DNA of 64,000 nt from Brevundimonas sp. (GTDB lineage Bacteria > Pseudomonadota > Alphaproteobacteria > Caulobacterales > Caulobacteraceae), in the NCBI RefSeq assembly GCF_029946145.1, contig NZ_JAQSDY010000017.1, forward strand, positions 62,001-126,000, given 5' to 3'. Positions 1 to 9,068 of the stretch are shown piece by piece (the first letter of the stretch is position 1; every line of letters starts with the position of its first letter). The notes below the pieces were generated by a model that worked only from the letters and a program-made list of their open reading frames with translations, did no database searches and was not told the origin of the DNA. Made by a program: the position numbers and the translations under genes.

Positions 1-299
1 GTCAGCAGCAGGACGGGCGTTTTCGAGGTCTCGGCCTTGGACCGCACCCAGGTGGTCAGGTCGAAGCCGCTTTCGCCCGGCATCATCACGTCCAGCACGA
101 CCAGGTCGAACTCGATCAGCTCCATCATCCGCTTCGCCGCGGCCGCGTGGGCGGCGCCGGTGACGCGGTAACCTTCCCGGGCGAGGAATTCCTTGAGCAG
201 CTCGCGGATGCGGTCATCGTCGTCGACGACGAGCAGGTGCCGGCCGGCGCCGGGGCCGGCGATCGGGCCGGATCGCCCATGGGAACGCACGTCGCTCAT
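1..299 (-). CDS. Response regulator, receiver domain (3' part cut by window)
   Basis: This is the N-terminal 99 residues of a two-component response regulator; the rest lies outside the window. After about 20 loosely conserved residues comes a receiver domain with the acidic pocket VVDDDD (24-29) and phospho-acceptor Asp70 in LVVLDVMMPG, then the T-loop region PVLLLT. The ATG is at 299. An OmpR/PhoB-type DNA-binding domain would be expected downstream, because the VMMPGESGFDLT pattern is common in that class, but it cannot be seen here. It is divergent from the aminotransferase gene, with about 88 bp between the two starts. Confidence 0.85.
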   Translation of the reverse strand, partial: MSDVRSHGRSGPIAGPGAGRHLLVVDDDDRIRELLKEFLAREGYRVTGAAHAAAAKRMMELIEFDLVVLDVMMPGESGFDLTTWVRSKAETSKTPVLLL

Positions 300-387
300 G
301 CGGATGCGGCCCGGAGGCCGTTGCAGGCGTTGACCTGAGCGGTTCGGGGGGCTCTAACCCGGTGATCTTCGCGGGAGACGTTATTCA

Positions 388-1263
388 ATGGCCTTCGTTC
401 CTTTCGACGATCGTGACGGCTGGATCTGGATGGACGGCGATTTCGTGCCTTGGCGGGAAGCGAAAACGCACGTTTTGACCCATGCCCTTCACTACGGCTC
501 GTCGGTCTTCGAGGGGGAGCGTATGTATGGCGGCGAAATCTTCAAGCTGACCCCGCATAGCGAACGCCTGAAGCGTTCTGCAAACCTGCTGGATTTCGAC
601 CTTCCGTACAGCGTGGCCGAGATCGACGCCGCCTGCAAGGCGACCTGCGAGAAGATGGGGCTGTCCGACTGTTATGTCCGCCCGGTCGCCTATCGCGGCC
701 CGGAACAGGTCAGCGTCTCGACCCTGCACAACAAGACCCACGTGGCCATCGCCGTCTGGGAGTGGCCCAGCTATTTCGACGCCGAGACCAAGGCGAAGGG
801 CATCCGCATGGAATGGGCCAAATGGCGCCGGCCCGACCCGATGACCGCCCCCTCGGCGGCCAAGGCGGCGGGTCTGTACATGATCTGCACCATGTCCAAG
901 ACGGCGGCCGAAAAGCGCGGCTACGCCGACGCCATGATGCTGGACTGGCGCGGCTATGTCGCCGAGGCCACCGGGGCCAATGTCTTCTTCGTCCAGGACG
1001 GGGTGCTGCACACCCCGCCGGTCGACGCCATCCTGGACGGGATCACCCGTCAGACCATCATCGAGATGGCCAAGGCGAAGGGCATCGAGGTGGTCGTGCG
1101 TCATATCCGGCCCGAGGAGCTGGCGACCTTCAGCGAATGTTTCGTCACCGGCACGGCCGCCGAAGTGACGCCGGTGAGCGAGATCGGCGAATACCGGTTC
1201 ACCCCCGGCGCCCTCAGTCTGGGCCTGATGGAAGACTACGGCCGGCTGGTGCGGCGGCTCTAG
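388..1263 (+). CDS. ilvE: Branched-chain amino acid aminotransferase
   Basis: Fold-type IV PLP aminotransferase of 291 residues that interconverts Leu, Ile and Val with their 2-oxo acids in the cytosol. Visible features are the N-terminal HALHYGSSVFEGER segment, the PLP Lys at 159 in SAAKAAG (same position as in E. coli IlvE), the EATGANVFFV cofactor-binding segment and DGITRQTIIEMA. The ATG at 388 follows a GGAGA-type ribosome site. It is a monocistronic-looking gene, with the next ORF on the same strand starting 80 bp on. D-amino-acid aminotransferase is the alternative within the fold, but the length and motifs favour IlvE. Confidence 0.93.
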   Translation: MAFVPFDDRDGWIWMDGDFVPWREAKTHVLTHALHYGSSVFEGERMYGGEIFKLTPHSERLKRSANLLDFDLPYSVAEIDAACKATCEKMGLSDCYVRPVAYRGPEQVSVSTLHNKTHVAIAVWEWPSYFDAETKAKGIRMEWAKWRRPDPMTAPSAAKAAGLYMICTMSKTAAEKRGYADAMMLDWRGYVAEATGANVFFVQDGVLHTPPVDAILDGITRQTIIEMAKAKGIEVVVRHIRPEELATFSECFVTGTAAEVTPVSEIGEYRFTPGALSLGLMEDYGRLVRRL

Positions 1264-1343
1264 CCCCTCGGGCTCTTGTCAGAGCGGTCCGTCTCGCGTT
1301 CAACGGGACGAGGTCGGCGGGGAGTCGGCGGGGATTGTCGTCC

Positions 1344-2615
1344 ATGTTCAGCCTGCTGAATCTCCAGAGCCTGCTCGGGCTCGCCGTCATCGTCGCCGCC
1401 TGCTGGGCGCTGTCCGAGAACCGGCGCGCCTTTCCGTGGCGGCTGACGCTGGGAGCCATTGCGGTGCAGGCGGCGCTGGTGCTGGCGCTGTTCGCCATTC
1501 CGGGCTCGCAGAATGTGCTGGCGGCGGTCACCGGGGCGGTCGACGGTCTGAACACGGCGACGCAGCGGGGGACCCAGTTCGTGTTCGGCTATCTGGCCGG
1601 AGGCGACCAGCCCTATGCGGTGACCAACGACGGAGCCCTGTTCACCTTCGCCTTCCAGGTCCTGCCGCTGATCCTGGTGATCTCGGCCCTGTCGGCGCTG
1701 CTGTGGCACTGGAAGGTGCTGAAGTGGATCACCCACGGCTTCGGCATCCTGTTCCAGCGCACCATGGGCCTGGGCGGGGCCTCGGCCCTGGCGGTGGCGG
1801 CCAACATCTTTCTGGGCATGATCGAGAGCCCGATCGTGATCCGGGCCTATCTGGACAAGCTGACCCGGTCCGAGCTGTTCCTGATGATGGTGGTCGGGCT
1901 GGCCACCGTCGCCGGATCGACCATGGTGGCCTATGCCGCCATCCTGGGGCCGGTGCTGCCGAACGCGGCGGGGCATGTGCTGGTCGCCTCGATCGTCTCG
2001 GCGCCGGCGGGCATCCTGCTGGCGCGGATCATGATCCCGGAGACGCCCGGGCAGGGCGGGGCGCATGCCGAGTATGACTCCGCGCTCAAGTACGACAGCG
2101 CCATCGACGCCATCGTCAAGGGCACCTCGGACGGCCTGATGGTGGTGCTGAACATCTCGGCGGTGCTGATCGTGTTCGTGGCGCTGGTCGCCCTGGTCAA
2201 TGTAATGCTGGGCGGGTTCTGGCTGTTCGGGGACCATGTGACGGTCGAGCGGATGCTGGGCTGGCTGTTCATGCCGGTGGCGTGGCTGACCGGAGTGGAG
2301 TGGTCCGAGGCGGGCAAGGCCGGCTGGCTGCTGGGGGTCAAGCTGACCCTGACCGAGTTCGTCGCCTTCATCGAACTGGGCAGGATCCCGGCCGGGGAGA
2401 TGAGCGAGCGGACGCGGATGCTGATGACCTACGCCCTGTGCGGCTTCGCCAATATCGGCTCGGTGGGCATCACGGTGACGGGCCTCAGCGTGCTGATGCC
2501 CGAGCGGCGGGAAGAGGTGCTGGGCCTGGTGTGGAAGGGGCTGTTCGCCGGTTTTCTGGCCACGCTGATGACGGCGGCGGTTGTGGGCGCGATGCCCGCC
2601 GCCATATTCCGCTGA
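1344..2615 (+). CDS. Concentrative nucleoside transporter (NupC/CNT family)
   Basis: A 423-residue inner-membrane symporter that would import nucleosides with H+ or Na+. It has many hydrophobic helices and the CNT signature region: GGASALAVAANIFLGMIESP followed by a long ATVAGSTMVAYA segment, and later GFANIGSVGITV. The frame stays open far upstream, but that upstream part only shadows ilvE. The ATG at 1344 gives the normal family N-terminus (MFSLLNLQSLLG). The GST gene follows after 16 bp and may be co-transcribed. Family assignment is strong; substrate range cannot be told. Confidence 0.9.
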   Translation: MFSLLNLQSLLGLAVIVAACWALSENRRAFPWRLTLGAIAVQAALVLALFAIPGSQNVLAAVTGAVDGLNTATQRGTQFVFGYLAGGDQPYAVTNDGALFTFAFQVLPLILVISALSALLWHWKVLKWITHGFGILFQRTMGLGGASALAVAANIFLGMIESPIVIRAYLDKLTRSELFLMMVVGLATVAGSTMVAYAAILGPVLPNAAGHVLVASIVSAPAGILLARIMIPETPGQGGAHAEYDSALKYDSAIDAIVKGTSDGLMVVLNISAVLIVFVALVALVNVMLGGFWLFGDHVTVERMLGWLFMPVAWLTGVEWSEAGKAGWLLGVKLTLTEFVAFIELGRIPAGEMSERTRMLMTYALCGFANIGSVGITVTGLSVLMPERREEVLGLVWKGLFAGFLATLMTAAVVGAMPAAIFR

Positions 2616-2631
2616 CCCCGGAGACCGCACG

Positions 2632-3252
2632 ATGAAGCTCTACACCTCGCACCGCGCCCCCAATCCCCGCCGCGTGCGCTGGGTCATGGCCGAGAAGGGC
2701 ATAGAGGATGTCGATCTGGTCGAGATCGACATCATGGTCGGCGAGCACAAGACGCCCGAGTACCGGGCTCGCGTCGGCGTGCCCCATGTGCCGGCGCTGG
2801 AGCTGGACGACGGCACCACGATCTCGGAGTCCATCGCCATCGGCCGCTATCTGGAGTCCCTGTATCCCGAGCCCAACCTGTTCGGCGTCGACGCCCGCGA
2901 ACAGGCGGTGATCGAGATGTGGACGCGGCGCTGCGAGTTCTATCTGGCTAATCCGATCATGCTGACCGTCCGTCATTCGCACCCGGCCCTGGCCGCGCTG
3001 GAAGCGGCGCAGATGCCCCAACTGGCCGACTACAACCGGGCGGCGGCCGAGAAATTCATGAAGACCCTGGACCGCCGTCTGGCGGAGCATGAGTTCCTCG
3101 CCGAGGACCGGTTCACCATCGCCGACATCGTCGCCGTGGTCGGTCTGGATTTCGCGCGGTTGATCAAATACCGGCCGCCGGAGGAACTGACCCATCTGGC
3201 CCGCTGGCTGGAGGCCTGCCACGCGCGGCCGGCGGCGAAGGCCGGGGCCTAG
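2632..3252 (+). CDS. Glutathione S-transferase family protein
   Basis: A 206-residue cytosolic GST. The N-terminal thioredoxin-like domain (1-80) begins MKLYTSHRAPNPRRVRWVMAEKG and carries the cis-Pro segment VPALELDDG followed by the glutathione gamma-glutamyl binding ISESIAIGRYLE. An all-helical C-terminal domain follows, with FTIADIVAVV near the end, the usual N-capping segment. There is no catalytic Cys in the first loop, so Ser or Tyr near position 4-6 is more likely. The ATG at 2632 lies just after the transporter stop. The substrate is unknown. Confidence 0.88.
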   Translation: MKLYTSHRAPNPRRVRWVMAEKGIEDVDLVEIDIMVGEHKTPEYRARVGVPHVPALELDDGTTISESIAIGRYLESLYPEPNLFGVDAREQAVIEMWTRRCEFYLANPIMLTVRHSHPALAALEAAQMPQLADYNRAAAEKFMKTLDRRLAEHEFLAEDRFTIADIVAVVGLDFARLIKYRPPEELTHLARWLEACHARPAAKAGA

Positions 3253-3589
3253 ACCCGCTTGACGTCGGGCGGTGAGACCGACCTGTGGCACGGTTTTGCG
3301 AATTCGGCGTGCCACCGCGCCACCGTGCCAAACACAAATCTCACTGAAATCAATCAGCTAAGGTGACGTCCGAGGTTCCGGGGTACGCCAGAGCGCCAGA
3401 TTATCGGAAATTCTCCGTCCAGGGCGCCGCTGCGCGCCGCACCCATCGCTGAGTTTTCAAAGACCGTTTTCGCCGCTCACAGATGGGGGAAGGTGGTTGA
3501 CGGTCAAGGCCGAACAAAGGAATAAATTCCTTTATGCACTATCCGTCTCGCCTGCTTCTGATGAGTGGCCAAGGATCTCTCGATCAATC
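3253..3589. other. Intergenic region with two inverted repeats, no gene seen
   Basis: This stretch between the convergent GST and Nudix genes holds no convincing ORF on either strand. Two dyads are visible. GTGGCACG (3285-3292) and CGTGCCAC (3308-3315) could form an 8-bp hairpin with a 15-nt loop just after the GST stop. AAAGGAAT/ATTCCTTT (3516-3533) forms a compact palindrome close to the Nudix stop. The first could be a factor-independent terminator lacking a clear U-run; the second resembles a protein-binding site. Neither has a known function. Confidence 0.5.
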
Positions 3590-4303
3590 CTAGTCCTGAT
3601 GTTCGACGACATGCCGGCCGCGCACCATGCGGACGAAGGGCAGTGGCCGGGCGGGATGCGCCAGCCGTTCCGAAACCTCGCCCAGGACGAAGCGGGTGAT
3701 GGCCGGCAGGTCGACGGCGCGCGCTTCGTCCAGCGGCAGCCAGGCGATCTCGTCCAGCTCGCCCGAGCCGGCGGTCGGCTCGGGATGTAGCAGGGCCCTG
3801 GCGTCGGCCATGAAGAAGCGGGCGTCGAAACGGCGTGACCGGCCCGGCGGGGTGATGGCGCGGGCGACGTAGGACAGGGCGGCCAGATCGGGCAGGGCGC
3901 CGACGGCCCGGAACTCGCGCCACGGCCCGGCGACCGAGGCGACGGGCGCGGGCTCGGCCAGCAGCAGGCCGGTTTCCTCGAAGGTTTCGCGGACGGCGGT
4001 GAGAGCGAGGGCGCGGGCGCGGCGGGCCGGCATCTCGCGGGTCAGGCGGATCATCTCGGGGCTGGGCAGATCGTTGGCCGAGGCCGCCCCGAAGTCCGAA
4101 CGGTCGATGCGGCCGCCGGGGAAGACCCATTTGGCGGCCATGAAGACGTGGCCCGGGGCGCGGCGGCCCATCAGCACCTCGGGCGCGCCCTTGCGGACCC
4201 GCGTCAGGATCAGGGTGGCGGCGTCTTTCGGCGTCTGACGGCCGTCGGTGCGCGGGGCGTCGGTCAGGTCCTGGGCGGCGTCGAAGGGTTGGGTCACGCG
4301 CAC
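3590..4303 (-). CDS. Nudix hydrolase (NUDT19-like, split Nudix box)
   Basis: A 237-residue Nudix-fold hydrolase of nucleoside-diphosphate-linked substrates. The glycine part of the Nudix box, WVFPGGRID, is near residue 60, but the helix part AVRETFEETGLLL comes only about 40 residues later. A long insertion therefore splits the box, as in eukaryotic NUDT19/CoA-type and related bacterial proteins. The start is GTG at 4303, with a second GTG two codons in; neither has a strong ribosome site. A REP-like repeat pair separates it from rnr upstream. CoA or acyl-CoA hydrolysis is only a suggestion from the split box. Confidence 0.8.
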   Translation of the reverse strand: MRVTQPFDAAQDLTDAPRTDGRQTPKDAATLILTRVRKGAPEVLMGRRAPGHVFMAAKWVFPGGRIDRSDFGAASANDLPSPEMIRLTREMPARRARALALTAVRETFEETGLLLAEPAPVASVAGPWREFRAVGALPDLAALSYVARAITPPGRSRRFDARFFMADARALLHPEPTAGSGELDEIAWLPLDEARAVDLPAITRFVLGEVSERLAHPARPLPFVRMVRGRHVVEHQD

Positions 4304-4315
4304 AAAATTCCGCTC

Positions 4316-4438
4316 ATCCCGGCGAAAGCCGGGACCCGGTTCTGTCCAGCTTGACGCCGGCGTTTCAGGACATGCGTTCGGTGATCACGCTCAACGCCCG
4401 GAGCGCCCAAAACACCGGGTCCCGGCTTTCGCCGGGAT
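4316..4438. repeat. REP-like inverted pair, CCGGCGAAAGCCGGG family
   Basis: A 24-bp element at 4316-4339 recurs as an exact reverse complement at 4415-4438. Each copy carries its own short palindrome (CCCGGC-GAAA-GCCGGG) ending in ACCCGG. About 75 bp of non-coding sequence separates the arms. Closely related pairs occur at 15542-15685 and 31373-31494, so this is a dispersed family and not a local terminator alone. It sits between the rnr stop and the Nudix start on the same strand. Confidence 0.85.
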
Positions 4439-4454
4439 ACGCGGAAAAAGGAGA

Positions 4455-6782
4455 TCACCGCCGCTTGCCCTTGCGGACCCCCTTCAGGCCGCCGGATGGA
4501 CGGCCGCCCTTTGGCGGTTTCGGCCCGCCGGGACGGTTGCCGCCGCGTTTCGGGAAATCCCCGCCGCCGCGGCCGCGGACGCCCAGACGGGCGGCGGGGG
4601 CGTTGGGATCGCGCGGCGCGGGCTCGGACAGCATTTCGAACACCAGGCCGCCGGTGATGGGGGTGGCCTCCTTCAGCCTGACCTCCACCGTCCGGCCCAG
4701 GGTCCAGCGCTGGCCCGAGCGTTCGCCGATCAGGGCGTGCTGCTTCTCGTCGTGGTGGAAATATTCGCCGCCCAGTGATGAGACGGGGACCAGGCCATCG
4801 GCCCCGGTCTCGTGCAGCCGCACGAACAGGCCGAAGCGGGTCACCCCGGTGATGCGACCGGGGAAGGTCGCCCCGACGCGCTCCTGCAGGAAGGCGGCCA
4901 TGTAGCGGTCCATGGCGGCGCGTTCGGCGGCCATGGAGCGGCGCTCGGTCATCGTCACCTGTTCGGCGATGGCGGGCAGTTCGACGACCTCGCGGTCGGT
5001 CAGCCCGTCGTGGTTCCCCTTTGGGCCCAGCCCCAGCGCCCGGATCAGGCCGCGGTGGACGATCAGGTCGGAATAGCGCCGGATCGGCGAGGTGAAGTGG
5101 GCGTAGCGGTCGAGGTTGAGGCCGAAATGGCCGACATTCTCCGCCGAATAGATGGCCTGCATCTGGCTGCGCAGGACGACCTCGTTGACGACCTCGGCGT
5201 GGTCGCCGCCGCGGGTCTCGTCCAGCAGCTTGTTGAACCGCTTGGTGGTCGCGGGCTCGCCCTTGGTCCACGGCTTGCCGATGGTCTGGAGGAAGTCGCC
5301 GAGGTTGAACAGCTTCTCCTGACTGGGGGCGTCGTGGACGCGGTACAGCAGCGGCGTCTTCTTCTGCTCCAGCGTTTCGGCGGCGCAGACATTGGCCTGG
5401 ATCATCATCTCCTCGATCAGCCGGTGGGCCTCGAGGCTGACGCGGGCTTCAATCGAGATGATCTGGCCCTGGTCGTTCATGCGGATGCGGCGCTCGGGGC
5501 TTTCGATGGCCAGGGGGCTGCGCTTCAGCCGGCCCTTCAGCATGGTCCGGTAGGCGTTCCACAACGGGTAGAGGATGGCCTCCATGATCGGGCCGGTGGC
5601 GTCGTCGGTCTGGCCGTCGATGGCCGACTGGGCCTGTTCGTAGCTGAGCTTGGCCTGCGACCGCATCAGGCCGCGCACGAATTTGTGGCCCGTCTTCCGG
5701 CCGTCCCTGTCGAACACCATGCGCACGGCCATGCAGGCGCGGTTCTCGCCCTCCTTGAGGCTGCACAGGCCGTTGGACAGCCGCTCGGGCAGCATCGGCT
5801 CGACGCGGTCGGGGAAGTAGGTCGAGTTGCCCTTGTCGCGCGCCTCGCGGTCGAGGTGGGTGTTGGGCCGGACGTAGGCGGCGACGTCGGCGATGGCGAC
5901 CCAGACGATCCAGCCCTCGGCGTTCTTCGGATCCTCGTCGCGCATGGCGTAGACGGCGTCGTCGTGGTCGCGGGCGTCGGCGGGGTCGATGGTGATCAGC
6001 GGCAGGTCGCGCAGGTCCTCGCGGCCTTTCAGCGACGGCAGCTCCTGATCCTCGGCCTCCTTCTCGACGGCTTCGGAGAAGCCCATCGGGACGTTGTGGG
6101 CGGCGATGGCGATCAGGGAGGCGGCGCGGGCGTCGCCCTCGTGGCCGATCTTCTCGAGGATCTTGCCGCGTTTGGGGCCGTAGCGCTGGTCGCCCTTCTC
6201 GATCGCGGCCAGCACCAGATCGCCGTCGCGCAGGCCCTCGGCCTGGGCGTGGGGGACGATCAGAACGTCCTTGGAGCGGCGGTCGACGGGTTCGACCCGG
6301 ACCTCCTTGTTGGACTTGCGGATGACGCCCAGAACCTTGTTGGCGCCGGCGTCGAGGGTCTTGATCAGCCGCGCTTCCCAGCCGTCCTCGCCGCGGGCGA
6401 ATTTGACCAGGACGCGGTCGCCCATGCCCGGCGCGGGGCCGGGCTTGTCGTTGTCGGGGACCAGCAGGGCGCGCGGGGCGTCGGCCGAGGCCTCGACCAG
6501 ACGGACGTACAGTTCGCCGTCCATGTCGCGCTCGACCACGTCGGCGACGCCGACGGGGGGCAGGGCGCCGACCTCGGAGAAGCCCTTGCGGCCGCGCTTG
6601 CCCAGTTTTCCGGCCTCTTCAAGGGCGCGGATCATTTCGCGCAGGGCGCGGCGTTCGCCGCCCTTCAGGCCGAAGTGGCGCGCGATATCGGTTTTTTCGG
6701 CTGTTCCGGCTTCGCGAAGGAAGGCGATCAGCGTGTCTTCGTCGGGGAGTCCGGCGACGGGCCGGCGGGGTGATTTGCTCAT
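4455..6782 (-). CDS. rnr: Ribonuclease R (3'-5' exoribonuclease)
   Basis: A 775-residue processive hydrolytic exoribonuclease that degrades structured RNA. In order: an N-terminal helix-turn-helix-like segment (about 10-75), cold-shock/OB domains, the RNB catalytic domain with the metal-binding DARDHDDAVYA and the hallmark YFPDRVEPMLPERLSNGLCS, then an S1 domain around 630-710 (GRITGVTRFGLFVRL). It ends in a basic Gly/Lys/Arg-rich tail. The frame is open far upstream, but the ATG at 6782 gives the natural N-terminus MSKSPRR. It is divergent from the cystathionine beta-synthase gene, 111 bp away. Confidence 0.95.
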   Translation of the reverse strand: MSKSPRRPVAGLPDEDTLIAFLREAGTAEKTDIARHFGLKGGERRALREMIRALEEAGKLGKRGRKGFSEVGALPPVGVADVVERDMDGELYVRLVEASADAPRALLVPDNDKPGPAPGMGDRVLVKFARGEDGWEARLIKTLDAGANKVLGVIRKSNKEVRVEPVDRRSKDVLIVPHAQAEGLRDGDLVLAAIEKGDQRYGPKRGKILEKIGHEGDARAASLIAIAAHNVPMGFSEAVEKEAEDQELPSLKGREDLRDLPLITIDPADARDHDDAVYAMRDEDPKNAEGWIVWVAIADVAAYVRPNTHLDREARDKGNSTYFPDRVEPMLPERLSNGLCSLKEGENRACMAVRMVFDRDGRKTGHKFVRGLMRSQAKLSYEQAQSAIDGQTDDATGPIMEAILYPLWNAYRTMLKGRLKRSPLAIESPERRIRMNDQGQIISIEARVSLEAHRLIEEMMIQANVCAAETLEQKKTPLLYRVHDAPSQEKLFNLGDFLQTIGKPWTKGEPATTKRFNKLLDETRGGDHAEVVNEVVLRSQMQAIYSAENVGHFGLNLDRYAHFTSPIRRYSDLIVHRGLIRALGLGPKGNHDGLTDREVVELPAIAEQVTMTERRSMAAERAAMDRYMAAFLQERVGATFPGRITGVTRFGLFVRLHETGADGLVPVSSLGGEYFHHDEKQHALIGERSGQRWTLGRTVEVRLKEATPITGGLVFEMLSEPAPRDPNAPAARLGVRGRGGGDFPKRGGNRPGGPKPPKGGRPSGGLKGVRKGKRR

Positions 6783-6893
6783 TTGTATCCTTGATAACGC
6801 AGGACTGGCCTCTTCGGAGGCGAAATCTTGCGCGGCTTGTGATGGACAGGGGCTGCGCCTAGCTTCCGGCGCGAACCTCTGGAGTGTTTGTGA

Positions 6894-8297
6894 ATGTCTT
6901 TGGCCGCCACGCCTGTCCTGTCCGGTCCGACCGGCTCCCTGCTGGATCAGATCGGCAAGACGCCGATGGTGGAGGTGACGAAGATCGACACCGGCCCATG
7001 CCGTCTGTTCCTGAAGCTGGAGGCGCAGAACCCGGGCGGGTCGATCAAGGACCGCATCGCCCTGTCGATGATCGCGGCGGCCGAGGCGGAGGGGTTTCTG
7101 AAACCCGGCGGGACCATCGTCGAGGCGACGGCCGGCAACACCGGTCTGGCGCTGACGCTGGTGGGTCAGGCCAAGGGCTATAAGGTGCTTCTGGTCATCC
7201 CGGACAAGATGTCCAAGGAAAAAATCCAGCATCTCAGGGCCATGGGCGCCGATGTTCGCCTGACGCGTTCGGACGTGCCGCACGGGCACCCGGAATATTA
7301 CACCGACATGGCCGAGCGGCTGGCGCAGCAGATCCCGGGCGGATTCTACGTCAACCAGTTCGCCAACGACGCCAACTCCCTGGCCCATTTCCAGACCACG
7401 GGGCCCGAGATCTGGGAGCAGATGGGCGGCGACATCGACGCCTTCGTCGCCGGCATCGGCTCGGGCGGGACCATCACCGGCATCGCCCAGTATCTGAAGA
7501 GCGTGGGATCGAAGGCCAAGATCATCCTGGCCGATCCGGTCGGCTCGACCCTGGCCGGGATCGTCAACGAGGGCGTACCGGGACCGGAGGGCAGCTATAC
7601 GGTCGAAGGCATCGGCCAGAATTTCGTGCCCGACACCGCGAAGATGGACCTGATCGACAAGGCCTATTCCATCCCCGACGCCGAGGCGATCGCCACCGTG
7701 CGGGAGCTGCTGCTGAAGGAAGGCGTGCTGGCCGGTTCGTCGTCGGGCACCTTGATCGCGACGGCGCTGCGCTGGTGCCGCGAACAGACCGAGCCGAAAC
7801 GGGTCGTGACCTTCGTCTGCGACACCGGGGCCAAATACCTGTCCAAGGTCTATAACGACGCCTGGCTGGCCGATCAGGGGCTGGGCGACCAGCCGCTGCA
7901 TGGGGATCTGTCGGACCTTATCTCGCGCAAATACGAGAAGGGCGACGTCGTGGTGGCCGGGCCGGACGACACCCTGGACACCGCCTTCAAGCGCATGCGC
8001 GGCGCCGACGTCTCGCAGCTGCCGATCATCCAGGACGGCCGGCTGGTCGGGATTCTGGACGAGAGCGACATCGTCCATGTGATGAACACCGACGAGATCA
8101 CGCGTCAGGAGCGGTTCAAGAAGCCGGTCGGCACGGTGATGACCCGCGACCTCGACACCGTTCAGGTCGGCGAGAGCCTGGACGCCCTGATCCCGCTGTT
8201 CGACCGCGACCGGGTGGCGATCGTGCTGGACGGGGAGAAATTCGTCGGCCTGATCACGCGGACCGATCTGATCAACCACCTGAGCCTGAACCGCTAG
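6894..8297 (+). CDS. Cystathionine beta-synthase with CBS domains
   Basis: A 467-residue fold-type II PLP enzyme condensing serine and homocysteine to cystathionine, the first step of reverse transsulfuration. The PLP Lys is Lys52 in NPGGSIKDR; EATAGNTG and the GIGSGGTITG phosphate loop are also present. From about residue 340 two CBS motifs follow (the second near VGTVMTRDLDTVQVG), as in canonical eukaryote-like CBS. O-acetylserine sulfhydrylase is excluded by the CBS-domain tail and by the cystathionine gamma-lyase gene downstream. No riboswitch is evident in the 111-bp gap to rnr. Confidence 0.92.
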   Translation: MSLAATPVLSGPTGSLLDQIGKTPMVEVTKIDTGPCRLFLKLEAQNPGGSIKDRIALSMIAAAEAEGFLKPGGTIVEATAGNTGLALTLVGQAKGYKVLLVIPDKMSKEKIQHLRAMGADVRLTRSDVPHGHPEYYTDMAERLAQQIPGGFYVNQFANDANSLAHFQTTGPEIWEQMGGDIDAFVAGIGSGGTITGIAQYLKSVGSKAKIILADPVGSTLAGIVNEGVPGPEGSYTVEGIGQNFVPDTAKMDLIDKAYSIPDAEAIATVRELLLKEGVLAGSSSGTLIATALRWCREQTEPKRVVTFVCDTGAKYLSKVYNDAWLADQGLGDQPLHGDLSDLISRKYEKGDVVVAGPDDTLDTAFKRMRGADVSQLPIIQDGRLVGILDESDIVHVMNTDEITRQERFKKPVGTVMTRDLDTVQVGESLDALIPLFDRDRVAIVLDGEKFVGLITRTDLINHLSLNR

Positions 8298-8318
8298 GAT
8301 TGCCGTCGGGGGAGAGGC

Positions 8319-9068
8319 ATGGAGCGAAGACAGTTGATCCTCGGCGCGGGGGCCATGTTCTGCGCGGCCGGAGCGAAGGCGCAGGACCTGCCTGCCGCGC
8401 CGGCGCCGACCTATGAGGGCCTGACGTTCGAGAGCCACGGCAAGCCGATCCGCGCCATCCACTATCGCCCCGTCGGCGAGGGACGGCGGGCGGCGATCGT
8501 CATGATGCACGGCTCGGGCGGGCGCATCGCCAACCGGGGTCCGTGGCACGAACTGGCCATGAGGTTCGCGGGCGACGGCTATCAGGTGCTGACGCCGCTG
8601 TTCACCGACGCCTTTCCCGACGACGGCATTCGTCCCGCGCGGATGATGGAGGCCTGGCGCGATGTGGGTGAGCACGCGATCGACTGGTTCATCGCCAGGG
8701 GCCTGGACCGGCAGCGCACGGCGATGTTCGGCTATTCGCTGGGATCCTATGTTGCGGTGGACGGCGCCCTGGGCAACAGCCGGGCGGCGGCGGCCATCGG
8801 CCTGGCCGGCGGGGTCGACGTCTATACCCCGCGCCCGCCCCGGCGGCGCGTGCCGGTGCTGATCATCCGGGCCGGGAACGACACCCATGTGCTGCCGCGC
8901 AATACGGCGGCCTGGGTGGACTTCCTGCGCGAGCACGACATCGCTACACGGGTTGAAGTGATCGAAGGCGCCGGCCATCTGTTCAGACCGCCGGAGTGGG
9001 CGGAAATCTTCACCCGCGCCTCGGCCTTCTACGCCGGCAATATCGGCCGCCCCGACCAGGACAATTGA
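8319..9068 (+). CDS. Exported alpha/beta hydrolase (dienelactone hydrolase-like)
   Basis: A 249-residue alpha/beta hydrolase with a cleavable signal peptide (MERRQLILGAGAMFCAAGAKAQ), so probably periplasmic. The oxyanion segment MMHGSGGR, nucleophile elbow FGYSLGSY, acidic region RAGNDTHV and catalytic GAGHLF are all visible in order. Its stop codon overlaps the start of the cystathionine gamma-lyase gene (TGATG), and it begins 21 bp after the synthase, so the three genes look like one operon. A periplasmic hydrolase has no known role in transsulfuration; the substrate is unknown. Confidence 0.8.
   Translation: MERRQLILGAGAMFCAAGAKAQDLPAAPAPTYEGLTFESHGKPIRAIHYRPVGEGRRAAIVMMHGSGGRIANRGPWHELAMRFAGDGYQVLTPLFTDAFPDDGIRPARMMEAWRDVGEHAIDWFIARGLDRQRTAMFGYSLGSYVAVDGALGNSRAAAAIGLAGGVDVYTPRPPRRRVPVLIIRAGNDTHVLPRNTAAWVDFLREHDIATRVEVIEGAGHLFRPPEWAEIFTRASAFYAGNIGRPDQDN

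Noticed and set aside
4812..6773. 653-codon plus-strand frame opposite rnr
   Set aside because: Low-complexity Val/Asp/Gly-rich translation; RNase R motifs occupy the minus strand.
6783..6893. SAM-type riboswitch before the transsulfuration operon
   Set aside because: The gap is short and lacks the conserved SAM-II core; only a small GGCCTC-TTC-GGAGGC-like hairpin is seen.
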